From assembly GCF_004379255.2 (NCBI RefSeq), contig NC_056037.1:15076902-15140901 (forward strand): a stretch of DNA of 64,000 bases, given 5' to 3'. The position numbers were made by a program, and so were the translations under genes. Source of the stretch: Salvia splendens. Taxonomy: Eukaryota > Streptophyta > Magnoliopsida > Lamiales > Lamiaceae. Below, in pieces: positions 12,101 through 24,493 of this stretch. Each line of letters starts with the position of its first letter. Position 1 is the stretch's first letter. Below the pieces are notes generated by a model. It ran no database searches and had not been told where the DNA came from. It was given only the letters and a program-made list of their open reading frames with translations.

Positions 12101-13338
12101 TAGGCATGCACAAGGGTCGAAAACCGCCGGTTCAGGGTCGTGAACCGGCGGTTCAAGGGTCGGGGAATGTATGAACCTGAACCGGCCCGCCTAGCTCCCG
12201 GCGGTTCCGGTTCCGGTTCAAAAAACCGGCGGGTTACGGGGCGGTTCAAAACCGCCGGTTTTCGGCTTGAACCGCCGGTTCCGGGCCGGTTCGACGGTTC
12301 GACGAATTGTTTTTTTTTGCATTTTTCAATTTTCCAATTTTAATCAACTTACATTACACTTTTCAAGTTTGTTTTTTTTATGAAATGTGAGTAAATAAAA
12401 TTGAAAAAATACGGATAAAGTTGCAATTTTATTGAAATTGCATGTTTACAAATTACACGTTACAAGTTACAACAATTACAAATTTAAAACATATGGCGGT
12501 CTTGAAGTCTTAAACAAAATTTAAATACAAATGAGACTACTAGTGAAGAACTAATTACAAATGACAAGAAACGATGTTGAAGTTCTTAAACGTATAAGTG
12601 TATTATATATATACTCTTAACCGGCGAAGAAGATCTTTCTACATAACTAAATTAAGGACACCTTTAGCAATTCAACTTTAAATGTTGAGTTTCGTCTAAC
12701 AATCAACAAATATAGTAGAATTGTCAAAAGTTTCCCTCATTTAGCCGTATAGAGAAATATACTTCATCGACTAGAGTATATACAAATACAATTATGTAAT
12801 TGTTTTTGCATATACAAAAACATATGGCGGTTCAACCCTAAACCGACGGGTTGTCCACGGTTTCCGTCAGAAAACCGGCGGTTTCTGACCGAAAACCGGC
12901 GGTTTCTGACCGGTTCTGCAGGCCTACACACTGACCCTACGGCCTAGCCTCTGAAAAGTTGCCGGAACCGTCAGAAACCGGCTCCCGAACCGGCGGTTTA
13001 CCCCGACAAACCGGCGGTTTACCCCTCAAACCGGCGGTTTACCCCGACAAACCGACGGTTTACCCCGCAAACCGACGGTTCCAACGGCTATACTAAACCC
13101 CTACGCGAACCCTACGAACCCCTAACCTACGAAACACTATTTAACCCTTTGAACCGGCGGTTCGAACCGCCGAACCGCCGGTTCAGGTTCAATATATTGC
13201 CGAACCTGAACCGGCCCTTCCGACCCTTCAACCCTTCTGCCGGTTCAACCCGCCGGTTCCGGGCCCGGTTCCGGTTCATGAACCGGCGGGCCCGAACCGG
13301 CGGTTAACCGCCGGTCCGGGTCGGTTTGTGCATGCCTA
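12101..13338. mobile_element. non-autonomous hAT element with CCGGCGG subterminal arrays
   Basis: Terminal inverted repeats TAGGCATGCACAA are flanked by an exact 8-bp duplication ATTGTAAC (12093-12100, 13339-13346), the hAT target size. Both subterminal regions are packed with copies of AACCGGCGGTT, in both orientations; such arrays are typical transposase-binding sites of hAT elements. The middle is AT-rich. Around 12410-12500 it resembles one diverged unit of the 177-bp repeat amplified in the related element at 30234-32285. No transposase reading frame. Confidence 0.85.
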
Positions 13339-13385
13339 ATTGTAACTCTTCTTCATCCTTCCCGATTAATTGTAACTCTTTTCCA

Positions 13386-13594
13386 CTTCGATCCGTCCCT
13401 CAATAATTGTCACACTTCATTTTTATAGTAAGTAGGTCACATATTCCACTAAGTCACTTCACTCACATTTTATTTTAAAACCAATATAAAAAAATGGGTC
13501 ACACATTCCACTAACTTTTTCAACCAATTTTTCTTTACATTTCTTAAAACTCGGGTCCGGTCAAAGAGTGATAATTAATCAGGGACGGGGGGAG
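13386..13594. mobile_element. diverged Stowaway-type MITE
   Basis: Left end reads CTTCGATCCGTCCCTCAATAATT; the right end is its imperfect complement, finishing GGACGGGGGGAG then TA (13595-13596). The left TA has decayed to CA. Confidence 0.6.
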
Positions 13595-13611
13595 TAATTT
13601 TTAGATGGAAT

Positions 13612-14903
13612 AAAAATGGTCCATGGATTATGGGTTTATCTCGCTCATAATCTATAAACTTTAAAAATATCTCCAGACATCCCTTAACTAAGGGTTTATC
13701 TCAAAAATGGTCCTTTTGGCTTTTTTGAACCGAAAATGCCCTTTTAGGGTGCTGGCCAATTTGGTCTTTTTACACTTTTAACTTTTTAAATCTGATATTA
13801 TTTCAGTGATGTACTGAATCTGACATTATTTCAAAATTATCATTCTTCTTCCTATTTGTCATACTTCACTTTGTTTCTTTATTTCAATATTAGATTTAAT
13901 TTTATAAAATTAAATTTTAATTTTAGATTTTTAAATATCAATAAATTTTTTCAATTAAAACTATTAATTCATGGACACTATAAATATTGATTAACACTAT
14001 TAATTTTTGTTATTTAATAGTATACTATTCAGCTGAATTGAAGAAGTACAAAAGAATAATATGAATCATGATGGAAAAATAAGAGCTATTCTACTTAGCA
14101 TTTGTTCGGTTGTTATAATTGTTTGTGATTAAATATTATGAAGTTAACTAAAAATTTGATACTACTAAAAATTTGAGAAGTATTATTCTATTATACTCCA
14201 TCCATTCCAAAAACATAAACTTTTTTTTGTCATTTTTGTTCATCCCACAAAATTAGTTCATTTTTATATTTTTGAAACCTTTTTATCAAAACATTATACT
14301 CCGTACTATAATAAGTTTGTGTCTCGCTATCCATTATTTCCTACTACTTATCTATTTGAAGTATTTATATATAAGTATTTTTATTTAAATTTTCTAGTTA
14401 ATTTTGATTGTTTTTAAATAAATAAACGAAAATTATAGTCTTACATTAGATGCACATCTATTTATAATTAAAACTATTAATATTGATTAAAATTAAATTA
14501 GCGTCGGTATATCTTATTGATTAAATATTAAACAGTATCAAATATTAATTAAAACTATTAATTTTTGTTATTTAATAATTTTAATAATTAACAAAAATTT
14601 ATTGATATTTAAAAATCTAAATTTAAAATTTAATTTTATAAAATTAAATCTAATATTGAAATAAAGAAATAAAGTGGAGGATGACAAAAGGGAAGAAGAA
14701 TGATAATTTTGAAATGATATCAGATTTAAAAAGTTAAAAGTGTAAAAAGATCAAATTGTCCAGCACCCAAAAGGGCATTTTCGGTTCAAAAATAGCCAAA
14801 AGGACAATTTTTTAGATAAACCCTTAGTTCATGGATGTTTGACGATATTTTTAAAGTCCATGGACTATGAGCGAGATAAACCTATAGTCCAAGGACTATT
14901 TTT
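13612..14903. mobile_element. DNA transposon with very long inverted repeats
   Basis: 13612 to about 13980 and about 14560-14903 are inverted copies of each other. Shared blocks include ATGAGCGAGATAAACC, AAAAGGGCATTTTCGGTTC and AAATCTAATATTGAAATAAA, with their complements. The short centre contains no gene. The right end reads inward as CACTACAAAAATAGTCC, as in CACTA elements, but the left end lacks CACTA, and I could not find a target duplication. Superfamily therefore open (CACTA or Mutator-like foldback). Confidence 0.75.
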
Positions 14904-15140
14904 GTAGTGCACTCTATTTTTTAATTGGAAATAGGGAGTACTACATCTTATACAACCCAAAATTGTTTATATACTAAAAAATAACATAATTATTTTTATG
15001 ATTGAAAATAAATATTGTACACTAACAGGCACTAAAATACGTTTGTTGCGTCAACAATTAATGGTCAAATGTCCATATGAAAGTTGTCATTTTTGTTGGT
15101 CTTGGAGCGTCAATCCATTCTCTTTCAAGATTCCAATCAT

Positions 15141-15267
15141 ATTGCAATGTTTACATTCGACAACCAATGCAGATGGAAGTTCTGCATTTGGAAGGATATT
15201 TGGAAATGAAAATCCAGCTGACATGTTTACTAAGATGGTGACGTTAGAAAAACTGAAGTTATCATAG
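15141..15267 (+). pseudogene. relic of a copia Pol carboxyl end (RNase H tail)
   Basis: The frame ends with GNENPADMFTKMVTLEKLKL and a stop at 15265-15267. ENPADMLTK near the end of Pol is a hallmark of the RNase H tail of plant copia elements. It is unrelated at close range to the four copies of the family at 1, 24494, 48050 and 63143. No LTR recognised around it; an old fragment. Confidence 0.7.
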
Positions 15268-15409
15268 TTTCATTTGGTCTTGTAATTTGAATAGAAAAGT
15301 ATACGATGCTAACCGGATCCAATGAGATTAGATCAAGAATATGAACCTTGAAATGAAGTAAATCAGACCCAATATTTTTCCTGCTATATTGCCCCAAAAT
15401 TTAGATACA

Positions 15410-15443
15410 CTAGTATTAACACTCGTGCTATGCTATGCACGAG
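15410..15443 (-). mobile_element. candidate Helitron 3' terminus
   Basis: On the minus strand a hairpin with stem CTCGTGC/GCACGAG (15422-15443) is followed by TGTTAATA and the terminal CTAG (15413-15410), then T. A short GC-rich hairpin about 10 bases before CTRR, with insertion before T, is the Helitron 3' end signature. The same end with the same tail occurs at 62974-63002. The 5' end is not located. Confidence 0.55.
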
Positions 15444-16752
15444 ACACAAGATTTTCAAATAAGAAATATAAAATATAATAAATATATACTAGAAAATAAG
15501 AATTCAAAGTAATGTGAAGATTTAAAAAAACAGAAATGCATGTACTTATCTTGTTTCACTCTAAATGGAAAATTACTACTCCTTAATGAATGAAACATTT
15601 ATGCAATTATAATTTATAATTTAAATGGAGTAAAAACAATAATATTGATGACAAAAAGAAGATGTGTGACTAATGATCAAATAGTATGAGTTAATTAGAA
15701 TAAGATATACAAATAAAGAAAATATGAGTGAATAAAAGATGTTTATTGACAGTGCTTGCAAGTCATTAATCCAAATAAAAGGTAAATTAATATATAAATA
15801 TAATAGCTTAATTTTAAAAAAGTCGATTTGAAAAATATATATGGAATATTAAACATATCCACATTAAGTATATAAATAATTTAAATCATAAAAATTTAAA
15901 ACTTGTTTGAGAAGTCAAGTTAGAAAATTTGTATTATTCAATAATCATATTTTAGTTGACTATTTATATTTCTTTCGTTTAATTTTAGACAATAACATAA
16001 CTTGATATACAGGGCCAAAAATTAAATGAATTTTTTAAATATTGGAAAGAATAAATTTCTTACTTCCCGCCACATATACGTATAAAAAGTAAATTATCAC
16101 TTAAAATAACGATAATATTTTATGCATCTTGTTTGTTTTGAATAATGTGACAATTTACACTACTATTTATATTAAGAAGTTATACAAACTTTATAAGTTA
16201 TATTTAATTTTAAATATATATAATTTCATCTAATTCCGTAGTTTAATCTATAAACTTAGTAGCATTTTTTTAATTAATTAGGGGTGAATTAAATACACGA
16301 ATTAAAAACTTTAAATGAGTAAATATAGGATGAAAATTTTAAACATTACATATTTGTGTTTTCGCTTAGCTTGTGAATTAATTCGGAGAAAAAGTATTGT
16401 AATAAATGATTAAATCTCAATTTTAACCTAAATAAATGGATGGCAAACTAAATTCTCTAGCATAATTCCAATTTTACCCCAAATATAAGACTAATTAATA
16501 TATAAATTTAATAACTTAATTATATATTAAAAAATAATGGTAGTGCACTATTTAAATGTGTTTTAAAACTTATTCGAGAAGCTAACATTTATTGGACCCT
16601 GAACCCTTATTTATCCAATTGTTTTTCTCTTAAAAAATTGTTTTTGGATAGAAGACACTCCATCTTTCTATTTTCCTTCCAAAAAGGACATCAGGGTCTT
16701 TTCACCTAACTTGCACTTTAGATTATGATAGATAGATAGATGATAGATAATA
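15444..16752. other. AT-rich intergenic sequence
   Basis: No gene or RNA gene seen. Possibly the body of the Helitron-like element whose end lies at 15410. A short run of GATA repeats is at about 16727-16748. Confidence 0.4.
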
Positions 16753-16926
16753 CTCTATCCGTTTCATAGTAATAGAGTCATTTTTGTACGTTCCATAGTA
16801 ATAGAGTCATTTCGCTTTTTAGTAAAAGTCAATACATTTCTCTACACCTACTTTACTCTCTTGCTTTATTCTCTCTTAATCTCCGTGCCGAAAAGAAACG
16901 TCTCAATTACTATGGAACGGAGGGAG
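16753..16926. mobile_element. Stowaway-type MITE
   Basis: Ends CTCTATCCGTTTCATAGTAA and the complement of CTCCCTCCGTTCCATAGTAA, flanked by TA on both sides (16751-16752, 16927-16928). Confidence 0.8.
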
Positions 16927-17071
16927 TAGATGATAGATATCATATGAAATTGGGTAAATAATTATGGTGTTTATCACTTTTTATAGTAATTATTTGTTTT
17001 CTTATTTTAATAGTTTTATAATGTTAAATGAAATCAATATTATGGAATTAAACCTTTTCTTTCTCTTACTA

Positions 17072-17278
17072 CTCCCTCCGTCCCATTCAAGATAACCACA
17101 TTTCCATTTTTATTTGTCCCAATCAAGATGATCACTTTCCAATTTTAGAAATAACATTCTATCTCCTCATTAAAATATTCAACTACCTTTTTTCCTCTTT
17201 ACTTTATTCCACCTTACCACACTTCCTAAAATCCCGTGCGACTAAAAAATGTTACCATCTTTAGTAGGACGGAGGGAG
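17072..17278. mobile_element. Stowaway-type MITE
   Basis: Ends CTCCCTCCGTCCCATTCAAG and the complement of CTCCCTCCGTCCTACTAAAG, flanked by TA (17070-17071, 17279-17280). It lies about 650 bp before the AUG8 start codon, so probably in its promoter or 5' leader region. Confidence 0.82.
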
Positions 17279-17924
17279 TAATTATTGGCAACACAGTACA
17301 TTTAGCTAAAATTTGATTTGAATATTTAATTAGTAAGAATAAGCCTTTTATTTGAAAACTAAAGTCTCCCAAAGAAAAAGGAAATTTTATGGCTATATTT
17401 ATGTTGAATACTAGTTTATGATTCCAAATTTCCAACGTCTAACCGAAAACTTCCACCGTTTCCACATGACGGATCAAATTTGTCAAGAAAAGGTACCGTA
17501 AATGATTCTATTGTTTCAGCTTTCATTTCACGTTATTATTATTGTCATTTTGGATTTGTTAGTTTCATTCATTTGTTTAGAAACAAGAGCAGTGATTCTG
17601 ATGTTTTCCAAAATAATCCAATCTGCATTCCTCTATGTTTCTGCTTAGTTGTATGATGTTGAATGCAATATGTCTGTTGGCTGAAATCAAATTCATCTTT
17701 TTAAGATCATTAGAATCATTTCCATTTCATTATGCCTCAATCTATTTACCTACATGTATCATAATTCTGGCAGTGAATTTGATGGCAGATTTTCAAGAGG
17801 TTAACAGATCCTTTTTAAGAGGCATTAGTCCAAGTTGTTGATAGATTAAGTGAAAGCCAGTTGAGTAGTAAATTTAAGGTGTGTGAAGAGGGGCCATCAA
17901 TGTGATTTCTTTTGCACAGTTTTG

Positions 17925-20900
17925 ATGGATGTATATGAAGAGGAACAAGCAATACATAAGCAATCTGCAGCTGATAAAACAAGACTACCACTGGTGTCCA
18001 CTGAGAACAAGAATGGAGCCACTCGTTCGAGGTACAGGTCATCGTCCCCCACGAAACGCTGGACACCATCAACCTCAACTCATGCAACATCAGCAAAGAG
18101 GGTTATATCGGCTGAAAGGAATCGCCCCTCTAGACCGTCATCACCTCGATCTCCCTCAACCCCAATTCAGGATACATCTGCAGAACTGTTGTTGGCATCA
18201 AGAAAGGTAGTTGGCAACAAGATGCCAGAGGCCTTATGGCCTTCAACAACGCGGAGCCAGAATGTTTCTTTACAGCCTGATACATTTTTTAGTCCTATTA
18301 GTAAGAAAGAAAAACCAGTTTCTTATATTCCAGAGAGGAAGCAAACTCCACTTGAAGGTAAGAGTTCTGCTGATCAATCTGAGAATTCTAAACCTGTTGA
18401 GAGTCTGTATCCGCGTATGGTGGACCAGCATCGATGGCCAAGCACAATCCTAAGCACAAGTAATGACATGTTTGATAAGCAAACCCTGGGTAAGATCACT
18501 GTTTCAAGTAAGACTATCAAAACTTCACCTTCATCTCGTTCAGAAACAGGCGCATTCATTCTTACTAGAGGTATTGATGTTGCTGATAAGACCAGCAAAA
18601 CTCCATCTTTATCCCGTCCGGAAACAGGTTCACCTTCCCTTGAGAGACTATCCCTGGATGGAACATCTGATCATAACAGAATCATCGATGTGGCTGACAA
18701 GACCAGCAGTCCCTCATCTTTATCCTCTTCCAGAACAGGTACACCTTCCCATAGGAGACTAACTATGGATGTCAGTGCTGTGCTGAATAGAAGTATTGAA
18801 TATCAAGATAAGAAAAACAAAACTTCATTGTCCCCATATGGCAATGTTGTTCCAAGTACAAGCATAGATTTAGTTGATAAGACAAGTAGAACTTCATCTT
18901 TGTTCCATCAGGAAACAAATACTCATTCAATCAGGAGACTACCTCTGGATGGCAGCCCTGTTCCAAATCAAAGTGTATATTTAGTTGGCAGGAGTAGGAC
19001 TACAAAAACTTTATCTTCAACGTGTACAGAAACAGGTACACCTTCTCCCAGGATAGTATCTTGGGATGAGAAAAGTAAACCTATGGCCAAATCTACCAAT
19101 GAAAAAGAATTGGTTAATGGGTGCTCAGTTGATGATTGTTCAACACCAATTGCAAGGTCTGATTCTTCAAGTTCATCAGATAGAACACAGATGTCAAATG
19201 CTGCCATGAAACATATGGCTGCTCCAGCTCTTGGATTGCTGTCTACTGTGTCTAAATGGATCGTTCCCTCTCGAGGAAAGGCTGCCAATTCCTCTGGAGG
19301 ATCCAGTCCTGCTCGGAAAAGACCATCCAGCCCTGCTCAGAAAAGACCATCTAGCCCTGCTTGGATAAGACCATCCAGCCCCACCAGGAAACTTCAGAGT
19401 GCAGCTTCAGTTTTTAGTTTTTTTACAGATATCAAACATGGAAAGAAGGCTAAGCACATTGAAGATGTCCATAACTTGCGGCTTTTATACAATAGACTCT
19501 TGCAATGGAGATATGCAAATGCTCGGAGTGATGATGCATTGCAATCCCAGAAAGTAAAAACTGAGGTATGCAGTTACCTTGTTTGAGCTGTAGCAAGTTC
19601 TAAATGTTGCATCTATAGTTATGACCTCTTTATTCTCCAACTATAAATCTAACAAACTCCTAGAAATTATAAGCTCCTTTTTTATTTGGATGGTGCAGAA
19701 AGTGTTGTCCAGTGTGTGGGTGGAAATTGTTGCTGTTTGGGACTCAATAATAGAGAAAAGGATTGAGATTCAGAAATTGAAGCTCAAGTTGAAGCTTTAC
19801 ACTATTTTGGACAATCAAGTAATGGATCTTTTATTTTGAGCATAATTATAATGACAACGAAGCATCTTGCTTCAGTTCTTTTCAGTTTACTTAGATGCTA
19901 TTATTCTCTTCCATTTTTGAAATAAATTCATCATTTAATTATCATATGTTTTTTTTCTGTGATTTTCTACTGCAAGTTCAACAAGCCTAGACAATATATT
20001 TCTCCTTAATCCCTTCATGTCATATTGTTCTATACAATATACATGGCTAAGGATTTATGCCTTTTCTAATTCTAATGCAAAAAGTTCAGATTTGTGGACT
20101 TGAAGAGTGGAAATCAACTGAAGTGGATCATATTAGCTCATTAAGTTTGGCCATAGAGGATCTGCAAGCTGGCACAGTTCTTGTTCCGGTCATGAGAGGA
20201 GCAAGGGTACGTAGTGGACTACTTTCTATGGTAATTTATTCAAGAGAAAGGAACAACTACTTTGGTATAAGATAAACAACTCCACTATATCTAAATTTTC
20301 TAGGGTAGCATTCAAAGAATCAAGGAGGCTGTAAGCTTGGCTCTTGATGTGATGCAGGCAATGGGGTCCTCCTTACGTTCCGTTCTCTTGAAGGTGATAT
20401 ATTGGCTTTTAACTAATTAACTTCTCTAGTTTACTCCAAGTGCCATTTAGTTGATCCAGTACGAGCAAACCTATAAACACTTCAAATGTATTTGCCACAC
20501 TTTTGGTGTTATAACTCAAAGCAACAACCTCATTAATTTCTGTTCCAATATTGCAGGTCAATAGGATGAACTCCTTCGCGTCCGACCTTGCTGATGTAGT
20601 AACAGAGGAAAGAGCTATCTTTGGTGAATATGAATCATTGTTGAGCTCCATAGCTGAATTGCAGGTAGGAAGAAGCATTATGGTCAAAGGATTAAAAATC
20701 CTATCATCTTCCTTTATATGTGCTTCTTATGTGTATAACATGATGAGACTCAGTGGTACTGCCATACTCATGCCCGGTTATTAAATAGTAGTTCAGTTCT
20801 GGTGAATAAAATATAAGCATGTCACTGTTTTCAATCTAGCATCAAATGAGTAATCTTGATTCTTGAAGATATGGCATTTTGTTTCCTGTTTTTTGTAAGT

Positions 20901-20988
20901 TGAGCTCATGAAGTAGCTGATGAGGTTGAATTTATTTTGATAGGTGGAAGAATCCAGCCTAAGGAGCCATTTACTACAGATGAAATGA
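17925..20988 (+). CDS. AUG8: AUGMIN subunit 8 / QWRF-motif microtubule protein
   Basis: Exons 17925-19565, 19699-19818, 20090-20206, 20304-20393, 20557-20664, 20944-20988: GT..AG introns, phases agree, 706 residues. I chose the ATG at 17925 (MDVYEEEQAIHKQ) because an acceptor-like TTTGCACAG lies just before it, suggesting an intron in the 5' UTR. Long basic Ser/Pro-rich disordered amino half, then KWIVPSRG, four short RPSSPA repeats (about residues 460-490), and the family motif near residue 526 as QWRY instead of QWRF (LLYNRLLQWRYANARS). The carboxyl end is helical (EEWKSTEVDHISSLSLAIEDL). AUG8 recruits the augmin/gamma-tubulin complex to microtubules. Residues about 215-380 form four to five degenerate repeats of roughly 40 residues (IDVADKTSxTxSLSRxETG type). 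The assignment to AUG8 rather than another QWRF member rests on the amino end and on gene order. Confidence 0.88.
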
Positions 20989-22169
20989 GCTCGGAGCAAC
21001 GATGAAACATTGATATATGGGTATTAAAACAGCTCTAAAGCTCTTGCATACAAGAATAGCTATGTAAGGACTTGAGCTTTTGTTATATGGGTGTTTTTTG
21101 TGCTCATATTCTTGTCCTGCTTTAGTGTTATTGGTAGGTTAGAAAATTTTAAGTTACATTTATTCTTTTTGTGTAGTTTGTACTTTGTTTACCTCCCTAA
21201 AAACAACCAAAGGGAAAATTGACACACAAGTTGAAATATACAAGGAAAATTACAGAGGAATTCTGCTATTTATTGTTTGTAAGTTTTACCTCAAAAAATG
21301 AAAAGTTGAAGTGAGTCTACATTTGAGTAGTGAGGATAGTCAAACTTTCTATACATATGAAATTGTTGTGATAAGTTATTTGGAACTCAACTGGGAACAT
21401 ATTAATAGCTTGGAGCAATTTTTAAAGTTATTGCTTACTAAACTCTAAAAGTCTGGTCTTCGGATTATAAGTGTCATTTAAATTAAAGCTACTCCATATA
21501 CCATAAATGAAGTATCATTAATAAATTATTACCGATGAACTTATGACAACATTATGTTACTCAATTTTCAAATCGTAAACCACAACAAATAGTGCTAATA
21601 CAGTTAAACCTACCAAATCATTCTCTCCAAAGTCCATCCACAATGCTACCCAAAAAATTCAGCCCCTACTTTATTTTTTAGATGTTAAATCAGCTATTAT
21701 CAATTCAGTCCCAATATATCCAATGCATTTAGCTCCTTTATAAACCAATTTTTAGACTCATTTTCAACCATATAAATAGTTAAATATTAATTGAAATCAA
21801 AAAATAAATACGCATAAAAGTGCAATAATTTAAATATTAAAAAATTTACTAAAATAAATATGGATCCTTTGTGAGAGAAAATAAGTGATAAATTGATAGA
21901 ATTTGGGTATTTAATATAATTAAAAATAAAAAATTATGCACGACCGCAGCCGTGTTCGGGGCGGTTTACTTGGCCGCACTCTCGGTGTTCGTGCTACAAT
22001 GTAATTGTTGGGGTCACGGCTGCATTGTGAATGCCCTAATAAAATAATGTAAGTTATCAATTTAGTTTGGTTAAATAAAATAAAATAAATAATTTATGCA
22101 AATATAGTTTCATGGAGTATAATTTAAAAAGTAAACTGAACTTTGCTCAAAATCAGTCGTAAAAATGAG
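20989..22169. other. intergenic region between AUG8 and the PPR gene
   Basis: Probably the 3' UTR of AUG8 to about 21200. Sequence at about 21635-22036 starts CCATCCACAATGC and ends with a near-complement GCATTGTGAATG, so it may be a diverged Harbinger-type MITE; weak evidence. Nothing else seen. Confidence 0.4.
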
Positions 22170-22706
22170 ATGAACAATGCAACTCCAATGGCGTTAAGAG
22201 CCATTGCTAATCCAGGAGACAGAAACCGCTTGTTAAAATTGATCAATCAATCGATCACTCTCTCTCACCTCAATCAGACCCACGCCCAGATCATTCACAA
22301 TGGCCATCTTCATCACAACATCATCGTCACAAAACTCGTTCAAAAACTCCTCGACTTCAAAACTCAGGCGCAAGCCAAACTCCTCTTCGCTAACATCGAC
22401 TCGCCCGATCTCTTCCTCTACAATGTCCACATCAAAGGCCTCAGGCACGCCCCCTTCGATTCCCTATCCGTATACAACACTCTTCTCCGGAAAACAGAGC
22501 TCAAACCTGATAATTTCACTTATTCCTTCGTTATCTCGGCTTTCTCGTCATTCTCATCGCCCGTGTGTGAGAAAGTTGCGGTTTTGCTTCACGGGCACGC
22601 GGTGGTTTCCGGGTTTGGATCAGATGCGTTTGTGGGTTCGGCGCTGGTCGACGCCTACACCAAATTTTCCAAGATTAGGATTGCGCGAAATGTGTTCGAT
22701 GAAATA

Positions 22707-23569
22707 TGTTAAATTCTCTAAATTCTGTCCCACATCGACTTGGTGAAAATCCCATCTAATCTATATAAGTGTGATAACCCTCCCTCTTATGAGGCCTTTT
22801 AAGGGGTGAGTGACCCATTTCTAATATGGTATCAGAGCGGGCCCAAGTCGATGATGGTTTTCTCTTTATCTCTTATCTACCTCACGAGTGGAAGACCGAT
22901 GTCCTTTCCGGCCCACATCGATGATGGTTTCTCTTGCATTGCCTACCCACGTGATGGAAGACCGATGTCCTTTCCGGCCCACACGTGAGGGGGGTGTTAA
23001 ATTCTCTAAATTCTGTCCCACATCGACTTGGTGAAGATCCCATCTAATCTATATAAGTGTGCGTGTTAAATTCTCTAAATTCTGTCCCACATCGACTTGG
23101 TGAAGATCCCATGTAATTTATATAAGTGTGGATAGTTAAATTCTCTAAATTATGTCCCACATCGACTTGGTGAAGATCCCATCTAATCTATATAAGTGTG
23201 ATCCCATTTAATCTATATAAGTGTGGATAACCCTCCCCCTTATGAGGTCTTTTAAGGGGTGAGTGGCCCATTTCTAATATGGTATCAGAGCGGGCCCAAG
23301 TCGATGATGGTTTTCTCTTTATCTCTTATCTACCTCACGAGTGGAAGACCGATGTCCTTTCCGGCCCACATCGATGATGGTTTCTCTTGCATTGCCTACC
23401 CACGTGATGGAAGACCGATGTCCTTTCCGGTCCACACGTGAGGGGGCGTGTTAAATTCTCTAAATTCTGTCCCACATCGACTTGGTGAAGATCCCATCTA
23501 ATCTATATAAGTGTGGATAACCCTCCCTCTTATGTGGCCTTTTAAGGGGTGAGTGGCCCATTTCTAATA
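22707..23569 (+). mobile_element. tandem TRIM (terminal-repeat retrotransposon in miniature)
   Basis: LTRs of 120-121 bp (TGTTAAATTC...TTTCTAATA) at 22707-22826 and 23449-23569, with a third, internally expanded one at 22995-23279. The primer-binding site TGGTATCAGAGC, matching the 3' end of initiator tRNA-Met, abuts the first and middle LTRs exactly (22827-22838, 23280-23291). A G-rich tract precedes each following LTR. Target duplication AAATA (22702-22706, 23570-23574). Structure: LTR-internal-LTR-internal-LTR, two units sharing the middle LTR. No coding sequence. It sits inside the coding sequence of the PPR gene, in the gene's orientation. Confidence 0.92.
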
Positions 23570-24493
23570 AAATATCACAGCCGGATACGGTTCTTTGGAA
23601 CACGTTGCTTTCCGGGTTGGTGAAGAATTCCTGCTTCGATGAATCGATTGGGGTGTTCCGTGACATGATTTCGAAGGCGGCGCGGCTTGATTCTACGACA
23701 TTGGCTGTTGCGCTCTCCGCTGTGGCTGAGCTGCCGCGTTTGAGAGATGGGATGATGTTGTAGGCTTGGCTGTCAAGGTTGGTTGCCATTTCGACAAGCA
23801 CGTGCTTACTTGTTTGGTTTCTTTATATTCGAAATGTGGGTGTGTCTCGACTGCTCGATTGCTGTTTGAGCTGATTAGGAGGCCGGATTTGGTTGCGTAC
23901 AACGCGATAATATCTGGTTTTTCTTGTAACGGTGAAGCTGAGAAATCGCTGCAGCTGTTTCAACAACTGCTTTCATCAGAGAACAGGGTTAGCTCGAGTA
24001 GTTTAGTTGGTTTGATTCCAGTTTTCCATCCATTTGGTCGTTTGGATCTTCCTCGAACCATCCATGGCTTCTGTGTGAAGTCTGGTTTTGCTTCCAATTC
24101 CTCTGTCTCGACTGCATTGACGACGGTTTACAGCCGGCTGAACGAGCTTGAGCTTTCTAGGGGCCTTTTCAATGAGTTACCGGAGAAGCCCCTAACCTCA
24201 TGGAATGCTATGATATCGGGTTATGCCCAGAACGGTCACTCAGAGAAGGCAATATCCCTTTTTCATGAGATGGAGGAGCTCGATATTCGGCCTAATCCTG
24301 TCACGATCATCACTATTCTCTCGGCTTGCGCTCAGCTTGGCGCTTTAGGGTTGGGGAAATGGCTTCGTCGTTTGATAAAAAAGGAGTCTTTATTGCCTAG
24401 CATCTATGTATCAACTGCTTTAATTGACATGTACATGAAATGTGGGAGCATTGAGGAGGCTAGGAGATTATTTGATGAGATGGATGAAAGGAA

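Noticed and set aside
22827..22838. TGGTATCAGAGC considered as part of a tRNA gene
   Set aside because: It is only the 12-base complement of an initiator tRNA-Met 3' end placed directly after an LTR; no cloverleaf follows.
22806..23441. Two identical 60-codon open frames (MSxPFLIWYQSG)
   Set aside because: They read through the TRIM primer-binding site and internal region; TRIMs have no genes and the identity reflects the two tandem units.
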